Origin: Phoebastria nigripes
Taxonomy: Eukaryota; Chordata; Aves; Procellariiformes; Diomedeidae
Direction: 5' to 3'
DNA: 64,000 nucleotides
Assembly: GCA_035582835.1 (NCBI GenBank)
Contig: JAYKAV010003361.1
Span: 150,674-214,673, forward strand
The notes below the pieces were generated by a model. The model ran no database searches. It was not told where the DNA came from and was given only the letters and a program-made list of their open reading frames with translations. A program made the translations under genes and the position numbers. Shown in pieces: positions 35,961 to 47,544 of this stretch. Every line of letters begins with the position of its first letter. Position 1 is the stretch's first letter.

Positions 35961-38900
35961 CATATTCCCATGCAAAACCTGTCTGTCTGACTGAGCACAC
36001 AACTTCTTTCAGATGTCACCAAATTTATGTAATAGCCTAGGCTTCCTGCTAATCTGGATTGAAAGCTTAGAAGAGACAGCTGGACAATATTTCACTGCTA
36101 CTAAAGTATTTGTGTTGTATACATCAGACACTCAAGTTCATCGATGTGCTTTGATGCCTTCTTTCCTATATATACAGGAGGAACATTTAGGTGAGATGAT
36201 GTTGCAGCATTGCCTTCAAACATGGTATTCCAAGGTGTCTTTTATCCTTAGAGAAGACTGTCCTTCAGTCTGTTCTTCCTTGTTATAGATCAGGAGGCTT
36301 TGGAAAAAGTATTGTTTTCTTTTCTGTACAAGGCATGCCAAAGAACTACAGTGCAAGCACACTTCACCAGCCAAAAAAACCCTCTTCATCCTGAATTTTA
36401 TGTTTATTATTTGAAGTATCAAAGATGTGAAATTAAATGTAATACTAATCACCTTGTTGAACGGAATAATATTTAGCATTTGTACTTCAAATTTTCAAAG
36501 CCATAGTGACATAAACTAAGTAATGTTCTGGAAGCACAGGAAGCAATAAAAGTCCTGTAGTGCTTTGAATGTGATGTAGCAGGATAACATAATCAGCTTA
36601 CATGTCTGCATGAGGAATAGTCTTGAATATTAGCTGGAGTAATAGTGTGGTAAGTGAAGCCATCATTTTTCTCTATGAAGTCTTCCGAATTTCAGGCTTT
36701 TGCCATCAATATTTGTTTAAAATGCAGAAAATTCACCTGTTATCATCATTGCTGTTTGCATTCTCAGTTTATGTCCTCTTCTGCTCCCAGACTTCCTTGG
36801 GCTATCTGATATCAATGAAAAATCATAGGATTATGACAAATGGCAAGGGAATTTGCCTCTCACACCTACTAGCCTTGTGAAGCTCTTATGGAAAATTTTT
36901 ATTTCTCATGTCAGTCTGAATGTTGTCATCATGTTAGGGAAATATTTTAATTGTTTATAAGTCATACAATATTGAATTTGTCTATCAAGGGCATTTGTAG
37001 GATGTGGTATCAAATACTTCATGGACAGTCTGCTAATGTAGTTGTCAACCCATGATGAAAACTTTTGGTTAGAGTTAGTGAAAAGTAGAGAGGCACTGAA
37101 GGACCTCACATCACTATCCCTTTGACCTGGGAATGGAATTGCATTTATGATTTGATTAAGAGCATACATCAGGAACAGTCACATTTTGTTGTGGCCCCTG
37201 TCACAGGGCCATCAAGAAAGAAGGCAGCAGGGCACAGACCACCAGCTTGATTACGGTGCTCTGAATCTGCTCTGTGATATTCAGGATTTTCTCACCCCAG
37301 TCTTAAACTATCCAATGACCAGATGCTATCACACTAAAGAATTTACATTTGAAAAGAGAAAGGGCAAGTGTGCTGTAGCTCTTGTGGGTTTTGTCCATTC
37401 TCCTGTACATTATTTTTGCCAGGCTACCAGGACTCCAATTAGGTTTTTTCTATTCTAATTTTGCTCTCAGGCTCGATTGGTGAGAAAGTCTGATTTTTTT
37501 TTTTTTTTTTTTCCCAACTCTACAGATTTTGAAACCTATCTTTCACTATCTGTTTTGCTTGTAACATATTTTACTTTGGACACAGATACCCACCTATCTG
37601 ATTCCAGTGGCAGCAGTGGCTTGGTCAGCCTCCTTGGTGCAGAATGGGAACACTTTTGAAATTTTGAAATGTTTCCTGGGCTAGAAGAGATGGTTTCCCA
37701 CCCAGCTCTTGCTAGCAGTCACATATTTATCCATGGAATCCCCATATGGCTTTGTGGGTGGTAATGGGTAGAGGGCAGCTTTCCCACCACAGCAGTTTTC
37801 CTCAATGCAGATTTATTTCTCGTTTGCTCTGCAGAGTTTTCAATCTTAATCACTGCTAAACTTACGTCTGGTGTTTGTAGGCCAATATTAACTGTATGAG
37901 GAAATAGCCTATATTGAACCTTACAGCTCCTTGGATACCCATTTGTTACTTTTTGTCTTTAAAATTGGATAATTATTTTGAAAGTTTCCTCATCCTGACT
38001 GGAGGCAGAATAGAATGTACAAAATCCTGGCACCAAGACTTTCATTACAAACTCTGGCCTAAAGGCAAATTGGTGACTCTCTGAGGGTTGAAAACCTCAG
38101 CCATGCAGAAAGCAGAGAAGAACCAACAAAAGCAGAGTCCTCTGGCTGACTCCCGTAGATGAGAGCGCCGCAGTGCTCTGTGTACATAGCAGGGGGCAGA
38201 CAGCAGTCAACTTTTGGCATCTTTGTCAGCTCTGAAGTCAGCACTCCTCAGAAATTCATGGCACAAAAGTATGAAAGCAACAAGGTCACCCTGAAATTGA
38301 TAAATACAAGTTTGGAAATGTCTTCCATTATATAAAGATTGGCCAGAACCAGACTGAGTGTCACATATCTTGCCCTGTTAACTTGTGAGCTGAATCCAGG
38401 AATTTGAGATGTGTACCTGTCTTTTGTTATTAATATGCTCCAAGGGGCTGAGAAGTCTTTTGGTTCCAGTCCAGTAGATACAGATCTTAGCTCAGTTAGA
38501 AGATGTCTTTCTGGCAAATATCGCTTATTCTCTTACTTTGAGGAAATACTGTTATTATATTGTGGGGGAAAAGGGAAAGAATAAGGCATGGTTCATATAT
38601 CCTGTCGTCACTTCAGACCTAGGATGCAAGAGGCATTTAATGCACACTGTGGGCTTCCATTGCAGCCTGGTCCAAAGGCAAATGTTGTGGCTGGAGACAG
38701 CAGGCTGGAGACCTCTCCTTTTCTTGTTAAGTTGCATGGAGTACCACTATCCCACTCCCATCATACTCATGGGGCCTAAGTAGATTGTAGGCATCACTGT
38801 GTTAAGAGTTTTTCTTCATTTCATGGAGCTCATTGGAGGTTTCATACCCACAGGCCAAAATTCTTTTTAAAACAGTGGTTTTTAACAATATTATATGATG

Positions 38901-40634
38901 ATCTCATATAAAATGTAAAAGCTGTTAGATGTGTGGGTGTCTGTGCAGAAACCTCACAATGGCACACTGAAGTGTATCATCTGGCTCAAGTCTGAATTTT
39001 TGTTTTTAATGTTAAGATTGCTTTCAAAGTATTCTTCTCCTTTAAGTGCTTAAAATTACATGATCATCATCATCTCACCATGTTTTGTTATTTCATAAGT
39101 GCTACTGCCTAGCATAATAAAAGTACAAACAAAACAGGAGGAAAGATAATGGTTGAGTCTAAACTCTGTATGGAAGCACTAAACACTGCCATTCAGATGT
39201 TGCCATTCAGCTGTCTCTAATGGATACTGTTTAAGCAAAAAAAGGAAGTAAATAGGACCAGTTAATAAAGTACACCAAAGCAAATCAGTCAGTTGCAATT
39301 CATAATTCATTTCATTTTGGTTCATGTCAGTAAGTTATCCCCGTATTTCCAACCATTAGAAAACCAAAGTTGTGAATTAGAACTAAGTGCAAGTGTTTGT
39401 GTAAGTAAGCACCTAGTGAATGCAACTTCCTTTTTCCTAGTAAAACAGCCAGTAAAAGAATTTGATTTTCTGCTGCTGCAATTGAAAGAAAGATTGCCCT
39501 AAATTATGTATGTTGTTTGCAAGCTAAGGACATAAGATAGGTTCTGCTCCATAGTAATGTCCTGATTTAGTCTTCTTATAAAAAGAAGTACTGAATATTT
39601 TTGAAAGTACACTTAAAAGATGTCAGGCTGTTCTTTCATTGTTTCTAGTTGTTTGGTAGTGTGAAGGGAATTTGCTTTGTATGAAGAAGTTGGATTCTGG
39701 GACCATAAGGGCCACTTTGTGAGGTGCTGTACGAGCACTTAAGAAAGCATAGTCTCAGCACAAGTGCAGCCTTCCACTTGTGTCTTTGGAAGCAGCAAGG
39801 AAAAGACGAGCAGGAAGAGGACATGTCAGGAACTGCCATCAGACTGGGGATTTCAGGATTTGTTGTAATAATTATAGGACCTTAACCTTGCAAAATGAGG
39901 CATTTACTCCTGGTTTAGGAACAACAAAAGGTTTTTTTCTCTAGTTATAAGGTTAGTGTAAAAGAAGATTGAGTAGAACAACTGCAATATGCTCTGGAGT
40001 AAGCTGTGCCCCAGGCACATTTGCTGAGTTGGGTGAAAGGGATAAGAAGAAACTGGTTCTTGGTGCAACTCAGAGAATTAGACTAAACTAAGGGAACTGA
40101 GCACTGAAAGGCACTAGAAAGGGCCCTTGCCCCTCCGTTTGCTTGAGTAACTTAGTAGCAGTATATTACAAACCGCAACTTTGACTACAAGGGAAACAGA
40201 AAGTTCAGCAGTTAACACATGTTATTGCCTCTTCTTTAGAAGGAAAACTCTCAGAATAAACCTTGAAAGAGAACAATTTTTTTTTTTTTTTTTACTTCAA
40301 CCAATTTGCATAGTTCTGATTTACCCTCTTGTTTCTTTGGTGGAAACTAAAGAACTCTTGCTTAAATCCAAGGCAAATGTTTTCTTTATAATGTAAATCA
40401 GTTATCTTCCCATGACACTGTGGTGCAATCTCTTATCAGTGATAGATATAGAGTAACAAAATATACTGCTTTCATTTTCTTTCCTAGGTTGGCAAAAGGT
40501 AGTTTTCTGACAGAGACAAAGTCAGTATCACGTCCTCAGCAGATTTTATGCATCTGTTCATTGTATTACACCATAGTAAGAAAGCAGCAGCTGGAATTGC
40601 AGGACCTGGTGGTATTCTCCTTCAAACCAGCAGT

Positions 40635-40690
40635 AGTTTTGCCACTGACTTCATTGAGAGTAGGGCCAGTTTACATTTCACTAGAGTGTA
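40635..40690 (+). repeat. Ancient CR1-type 3' fragment
   Basis: CCACTGACTTCATTGAGAGT followed by AGGGCCAG matches the 'cattgacttcaatgggagyagggcca' phrase found in old amniote CR1-like ends. It is a short and diverged match. Confidence 0.4.
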
Positions 40691-41369
40691 AGCCACTGAT
40701 TTCTGAAGAAGAATGGCTCTTCTAAAGCAACCCTTGAACTACCTTTCACAATCTTCCAAGTGTTAAGAGTGTCATGCAGATTTTATCTCATACAAAATAA
40801 TCCATTGAAAAAATACTGCCCTAGATAGAAGTCACTGACAGAGGCATTCCCAAGGGTGATCTTGGTGCATAGCAGACCTTAGTAGAGAGACTACTTCATT
40901 AGCAGCAAGGAAAACCTCCACTTTTTTTGTCTTACAGTAGCATTTTATTTTATGCAGTTATAGCGATAGCATAGCAGTGTGCAAACTGACAATTTGAGAC
41001 AGATTCTTGGGTGCCTTAGCTCCAGGCTTATTTATCTCTGTTGAAATTGCTGAGGTCTTTTTTGTGTTTTTAAGTAGCCTCTTAATTTGGTGTCACAAAT
41101 AGAAATAAAGAAGAAAAATATTTTCTGGCATTAGTTCTTTGTGGACTACTAGCAATGTTCAGTGGGTGACAAAAGCTCTGGGCATCCCCATTTGGAAGTC
41201 ACTAAATCACTGAAATTCCAGAAACCAAAAAATTCATTAGGCTGTTATGTACCACCAGTGCCTTTACATATCATCCCACTCACAAAGTCCAAACAACCTC
41301 ATAGCCAAGAAACTAATTAAAAGGTTTTTTTATACTACCCAAATAATATTAATAAATAGAGTAAGACTT

Positions 41370-41450
41370 CATTGAGGTGTAAAAGAGGATACTCCATTGA
41401 TTCCAGGGGATCAGCTTTGATATCAAATAGATGAGGGTTAGATCCTTTTA
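41370..41450 (+). repeat. Ancient CR1-type 3' fragment
   Basis: GGTGTAAAAGAGGATACTCC followed by ATTGATTCCAGGGGATCAGC carries the 'ggtgtaa ... actccattgacttcagtgga' vocabulary of ancient LINE ends, with loss of several bases. Confidence 0.35.
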
Positions 41451-41854
41451 TTTTACTGAGTTACACAAGTTTTTGTTTGTCTTTGTGAGTGGGAAGGGCT
41501 TGATAATATTTTTGCTATTTTGTTTTTAGTATTCAAATGTTTCCCTTTAAGAGGTCAAATAGGAAGTACCCCCTTGCATATGTTTGCTGAGAGTTGTTGA
41601 TAGAGTGATTATATTCATTGTTTTTTGAAGAAAAATATGTCCTTCACTGTAGATTGATAAAAAACAACTGTTGATTGTATCTGACACAGACATAGCTGAT
41701 GATCAACATACATTAATACATAATTTTGGTATGTTTTATTTTACAGACATTTTCTGTGTTGTGTGTATATTTTCAGATTGTGATAAAGTAATATTTATTC
41801 AGATTGAGAGTTGAGTTTGAGTTGCGAGAAAATGGCCTTCACTGAGATATGTGC

Positions 41855-41935
41855 CATTAAAGGGTCCAGACTGAAGTTCATGGAAGTGTTTCCACTGACT
41901 CCAGTGAACTTTAAATCTGGTCCCTAATGAATGTC
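41855..41935 (+). repeat. Ancient CR1-type 3' fragment
   Basis: GTGTTTCCACTGACTCCAGT followed by GAACTTTAAATCTGGTCCCT parallels 'tttccattgacttcaatgggctttggatcaggccct' of old amniote CR1-like elements. This is one of the clearer fossil matches in the intron. Confidence 0.45.
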
Positions 41936-44059
41936 AAATTAAAGATGTCTTATTTTCTTAGTTTATTCAAACATACTGCCCTGCACTTTCGGTTCACAAC
42001 TGGAGGATAACAACAATTAGTTTCAACACAGGAATTTCGGTTCTCCTGTGTAAGTCATTATTTTGTATGAGAGAGGTTGGTCCCTACAATGTTAAAATGT
42101 GGTGTTAAAAAGCAGGTACTTCTTTGTGAGGTGAGGAGAAGGAAAATCTTTCAAACATACAGTTGACTTCTATTTTGTTTTATTTTTAAGCCTCTTGTTT
42201 TCAAGAGCTACTCTTTACCTTAACTTTTAAATGGGAGTTTTTAAATCAGGTTTAAATGCAGTTCCAGATAAATCAATTTCTAACACGGCTGTCTTGGCAG
42301 AATAGAATGTTTTAAATAGAGCTAAGAATTAAAATGTGTTTTAGCTTAGATAAAAAGGTTGAAAAGCCCAGAGATTGTTATATCACTGTTTCTCAGAATA
42401 CCCCAGAAGATTCCCATTCTATGTTTCCAAGCTTTAATGATCCATAAAAATTATTGTATGCTTGGGATGGATGACAAAGTATCAAATTCCTTGCTTTGCC
42501 TTAGAGACAGGCATGCATCCTCCTGAAAAATGATCCTGGATAGCAATTTCAACATGACTTTGAACTCATCCTTGACAGCATCTTATTCTGAACACAGTTT
42601 TGTCTCAAAGGGCCCTACTGGACACATGGCTGCCCTCAAAGATTCAGGTCTCTGACATCTGGAGATGATCTCACTGTGATCGCTCTCTCTCATCTCCCAC
42701 CAATCTTCCCTCAAAAAATTTCCAACTCATTTTTCTCACGCAGGCATTATTATGCCCAGAATTCATCTTTGGAGTATTTTTATCTGCACAAAGAAATGGT
42801 AATAGCACAAAGCTATGACTCATTGAACAAAGTCTGTCAGTATGAATTCAGAAAACTGTTACCTTCGGAAATCTTTGTTTGGCTTCTGCTAGCCATGTTA
42901 GTCTTTATTGATCATTTGCTCCAGCTTTTGCAAATGCCATTGCTATTTCTTGTTTGTTCCTTCTCACCTTTCTCACACTTCCAAAAAGTCTGTAAAAACC
43001 ATTATACCATCGTTTCCACTCTCAGATTCCAATTCATATATCACAACACACCTCGCCACACTGTCACAATGTTAACTTGTGCTCACTTATCCTATTTGTT
43101 GCATCTTGTCAATATTTTTTTAGGGTGGAAACTGTTGGGACCAGGGTCATTTCAAGAATGAGCGTGAATACGCTAGAATACAATAGAAGTCTGCAAAATA
43201 GGGCGGTAAATCCTGCATGACATCTCCAAGCACCACTGCAGCTAAACAGAAATACTTTTTATGCATGCACATACATACATAGCCCAAACTTTCCATGTTA
43301 GGAAAACTTCTCTTATCATTGTAAAGAAGCAAGGCGCATGCTTTAGATGGTTTGTGCAGGACCATGTAGAGATACGGTTATGGACAAAGACCTGGTGTAA
43401 TTCACTCCTATGCACAAAGCCTTGTGTAAGTGTGTATATTAAATTCAGCTTAAGCATATTTACAAGATAAGAGGAATCATTTTGTCTTGTTTTTCCATTA
43501 GTATATTCATCCCCTACTTGCACGTGCATTCACCCTTTCAATTGCATGAAGACAGCAAGGTTGTAATTTTACTTCCATCTGTTGATAAACAAGGACGATC
43601 TCTGATTCTTTACAGTGCCCTCCTGCTTGTGTAGGACCTAAATTTTTTTCCACAAGATGGATTCAAGCATTTTTTCAGAAAAACACCACTTGGTGAGCTG
43701 TTTTTCAAAGGACATAGGGTCTTAAAGGCAGGTTTTAGCAAAAAATTGGTATTTTGAGACTTCTGTCCTGTGGTAGCTGGCCACACCAGTCCATTACATA
43801 TTCTTTACCGAGTGGCATCGAAAAAAGAAATGGGATAGCTTGCCACTGGCTATTATCAGGTAAAAAAAATCAGCAGTGTTGGGATCTACTGCTGATTCAG
43901 GAGAAGGAAGACTGCTCGTAGTGATTCTGACTGCTCCTCCATTCTTCTGCTCATTCCATTCAAATTTTTCCTTTTTGACTTGTTCACACAACTAAAAATC
44001 AGATAATCTAAAAATCATAGGATATAATTGTTCTCTTCTTCAAAATTCACTTTAAATGC

Positions 44060-44940
44060 ATGGAAATCAATAGAAAATGGGATAAAACTTAACATGGATT
44101 TTTCAAAAGGGCATAATGTCAGGGTAATCTGATATATTTCTTTGATGATTGTTTTTTCTGGACAAGGAAAATGAGTTCTCATCTATCTGGCTGGACTTCA
44201 GGAAGAGTTGATACATTTTCAATGCTTTCAGTAGTAACTCGGACAACAAAGCAAATTAAACTTGGTGGTGTGACAGTGAGAAATCTCAAAAATATACAGC
44301 AGTAGTAGTATATAGAAAGTATTTTATGAGATTGGTGAGTGGAGAGGTGGGAGGAAATCGATAGTTTAAAGAGCAAGACATACCATTATGGGCTAGGAAC
44401 AAGAATATATATCATAGGCAACTACTGGTTAATCTGAAAGCAGGATTTCAGCATACAGCTTCATCACAGAATGAATAAGAATTTCTAATGTGATGCAGCC
44501 ATGAAAAATATAAACACAAGGCTCTAGTGTTCTGCACTACAGAGTTCCTGTAGAGGTGGAGTAATTGTGGTTCCATTCTGGCACTGTTAAGAGCTCACCC
44601 GAAATAAAATGCATGATTCTAGTCAAGAAAAAAATGAAAATGGGAGCTGAGGCAGACACGAATCTGTGGATAGCTCTGCAATGGAAAGGCACAGTTTTAC
44701 CAGGGAGTCTGAAAAAAACTTGCTTGTTTAACCAAGCAAAGGAAAGGCTGAAAGAGGATGTAAGACTTCTCTGTTAATATATCTAAGCAGGAAGATAAAA
44801 AGAAGTAACCCTACAGATATGGAAAGAGACAAGATGACTGCTTACACTAAAAGAGACCAATGATACAGAAGAAAATGGGTAAAAAATGACCCTTTAAAAA
44901 TTTTGCTGGAATTTGTATTTTTTAACTGTACAATACAGGA
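44060..44940 (+). mobile_element. Ancient CR1 LINE fossil (ORF2 reverse transcriptase region)
   Basis: Near 44105-44220 the wording TCAAAAGGGCATAATGTCAG, AATCTGATATATTTCTTTGA, GACAAGGAAAATG and TATCTGGCTGGACTTCAGGA, then AGTTGATACATTTTC, follows in order the conserved reverse-transcriptase palm region of old amniote CR1 elements. From about 44700 AACTTGCTTGTTTAACCAAG, then CAAAGGAAAGGCTGAAAGAGGATG, match the later 'ggcttgtttagcctagcaaaaagaaggctgagagg' part. Stops and indels break every frame, so it is a non-functional relic, with gaps between matched segments. Confidence 0.65.
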
Positions 44941-44999
44941 GATTTTTGAAATGCACTTTCAACAAAAACCAGCAGGAATTAAGGTTTATCAGTTTATGA

Positions 45000-46060
45000 A
45001 ATGACTATATGATGTGGCTGCTTCACATAACAAGTAACTTAACTCAGCTTTACTAGCCCACTTTATACCACCATGATTTAAAGCATCCAACAGTAATATT
45101 TAATTTAAAAATAATCATTTTGCATTTGTTGGTTTTAGTCATTTTGTTGGTTCTCACTGCTTGGTACTGTTTAGCACTCCTTTTTGCTAACCACAAAGTA
45201 TTTGCAGATTTGTATATGCATAGTTATATGGCTTAATGAACAGTTATTCAGATTTGTAATTTTTCCTTTTTGGTTTTGCTAGAAAATGGTGGACGATAAG
45301 TTAGTTATTTAAAAGATAATAATTTACATATGGCTTTTGTCAAGCCACATTTGGAAAGAAATTAGCATGTAACTAAAAAAATTCAAAACCAACAATTTAA
45401 CATTGTTTTGTTACTTAAATTACATTAAATGACATTATGTTGGAAACATAAAGAGTAATTTGTCAAAACATGCTTTGCATTCAGAATGAACTAATTTATT
45501 AAGCAAAAGAAGTAAATGCAGTCAGTGTACTAAACTGGCTGTTTCTGGTTAGTTTCCTTTGGGGTTTTAAAGTAGTAGAACTCATCTTCTGACACCTTAT
45601 TTTTAATCATCAGTTTCTTTCCTGTTACAAATTTCACTATCTTTCAAAATCCCAATCATTTCTTAACTTTGAATGGATGACTTACTGACATGAATAAGTT
45701 GAATAAATCATAATGAAGAAGTTATTTTCTCTGCTAAACTCTGATGCAAAGTGTTTCATCCATGTCCTTTACTACTCAAGTGTTTGACACCTAACTTCAT
45801 TAGCAAGTGTACTACTTCATTTAATATCATGATTTTAGTGTCAGTCTTAATATGTTGTGATACAGCTGAACTTCCTCATTAAATAATATTTATTAAATGA
45901 AAAATAAACCAGATAAGTAAATATCATATTAAAAGTAAATAGCATGTTAACATTGATTCTTTTTTGATTAAAACAAATTTAGTGCTACAGATTCGTATTT
46001 TTCGATTATACAAAAGAGAGACATGGTGGACATTGCCTATAATAATTACTTAAGCAACTT
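45000..46060. other. TAAT-rich unique AT-rich block
   Basis: About 1 kb of very AT-rich sequence with many TAAT/ATTA and ATTTA cores, TTTATTAAGC and AACATTGTTT (SOX-like), and no named repeat. The solo LTR is inserted just past its right end. It could be conserved regulatory DNA or simply AT-rich intron. Confidence 0.2.
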
Positions 46061-46074
46061 CCATGATTCAAAAC

Positions 46075-46642
46075 TGTCATGGTTTAACCCCAGTAGGTTC
46101 CACACAGCCACTTGCTTATTCCCCCACCCAGTGGTGGGGGAATTGGAAGGGTAAAAGTGACAAAACTTGTGGGTTGAGATAAAGACTGCTTAATAGTTTT
46201 ACAAAAAAAGGAAAAAAAAAAAAAAGAAAACAATAAAGAGGAAAATAAACAAAACCAAGAAAAAGAAGGGATGAGAAAAAAAACCAAAAAACAATTGCTC
46301 ACCACCAACCAACTGATGCCTAGCCAGTTCCTGAGCAATGGCAGCCCCGGCCAAACACCCTCCCCAACCTAGTTTTATTGCTGAGCATGACGTCATATGG
46401 TATGGAATATCCCTTTGGCCAGTTGGGGTCAGCTGTCCCAGCTGTGTCCCCTCCCAACTTCTTGTGCACCCCCAGCCTACTCGCTGGTGGGGTGGGGTGA
46501 GAAGCAGAAGAGGCCTTGACTCTGTGTAAGCACTGCTCACCAATAATGAAAACATCTCTGTATTATCAGCACTGTTTTCAGCACAAATCACAGCACCATA
46601 CAAACTACTTTGAAGAAATTTATGCCAACCAAAACCAGTACA
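46075..46642 (-). mobile_element. Solo LTR of an avian ERVL-type endogenous retrovirus
   Basis: On the minus strand the element starts TGTACTGGTTTTGGTTGG and ends GGGGTTAAACCATGACA, so it has TG...CA ends and is about 568 bp long, matching the common bird ERVL LTR family. The middle holds the family's landmark phrases on the plus strand: GCTCACCACCAACCAACTGA, GGTATGGAATATCCCTTTGG and CTGTGTCCCCTCCCAACTTC. A minus-strand AATAAA (46374-46379) and a full CRE palindrome TGACGTCA (46388-46395) lie inside. The 5-bp word AAAAC flanks it (46070-46074 and 46642-46646), overlapping the terminal CA by one base. No internal retroviral genes are present, so it is a recombination product. An expanded A-rich stretch occupies 46200-46290. 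Confidence 0.85.
46388..46395. promoter_or_regulatory. CRE palindrome in the LTR
   Basis: TGACGTCA is the full 8-bp CREB/ATF consensus with its CpG intact, unusual in an old methylated repeat. It is part of the LTR family's own sequence. Confidence 0.5.
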
Positions 46643-47522
46643 AAACCCAATATTGTATTCAGACTTTTGAACACCCCACTACAATCAAAGTAATATCTGT
46701 TTATGTATCTAAGAGCCAAATGCTCCATCAGTAGATACTGAGGAGGCATAATATTATAAAGGGAAAGGGGGATGCAGGGTTGAAAGAAATACAACATTGA
46801 TTTTAGTGGAAGCAGATTTAGCACAAGAATGAACTTTTTAGATTTAGGGCAGTCTTAAATGTCACTGTGTGTTTATCTTATTTGCCCACTCTACTCGCAC
46901 AAATAAAATATTACTGCAATAAAGAAGGCAAAATAATGTTGCCTTGGAAGTTATATGATGAACTGTAAATGTTCTTGTGTACTATAATATCTATTAATTC
47001 TGCAATATTCACTAAACTCCGATTTTTTATTATTCATGATGTTTCCAGGGACCTGACCCTTTTTTCAAGCAGTAGATTTTTTCCAGTGTTGGCAAGACTT
47101 CCGGGCTGTAAAGTGAAAGTATTTTACGTGGAGAAATCAGAGAGCAAACTTGACACATCCCCACTAAAACTAGTGTCACCACTGTATTTGCCAGTCCTGC
47201 TCATGGCTCACAGGAAGAAAAACTATAAACTCCAGCCATTTTGTGCACCCATTTTCAGACACTGCATTTCATAATTACATTTCACAATTCCTTTTCAGCA
47301 AAGCCAGCCAAATGTTTCATTGCCATCTCTTCATTATTAATGAAGTGTCCCTGTACAGACAAATTTTTTGATGATGCATTTGTGATGTATTTGTGGTTAG
47401 TCTGTGAGCACACTGTGTGAATACACTTCAGCCCTGTGATGAAGTGCACACTGCAATGTAGTCCATCAATTTCAGTTTTCATTATTTATTCTTTTTTATG
47501 TCACTTGATGATGTTTCTGCTT

Positions 47523-47544
47523 ACTTACAATATACTTACAATAT
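47523..47544. repeat. 11-bp tandem duplication
   Basis: ACTTACAATAT is present twice in direct succession. Confidence 0.9.

Noticed and set aside
42676..43161. 161-codon plus-strand open frame with a hydrophobic middle
   Set aside because: It starts at GTG, lies in pyrimidine-rich DNA that naturally reads as Leu/Phe/Ser, and matches no family I know. One such frame is expected by chance in this much AT-rich sequence.
46084..46603. 84- and 134-codon minus-strand frames
   Set aside because: They lie inside the non-coding solo LTR and its A-rich expansion.
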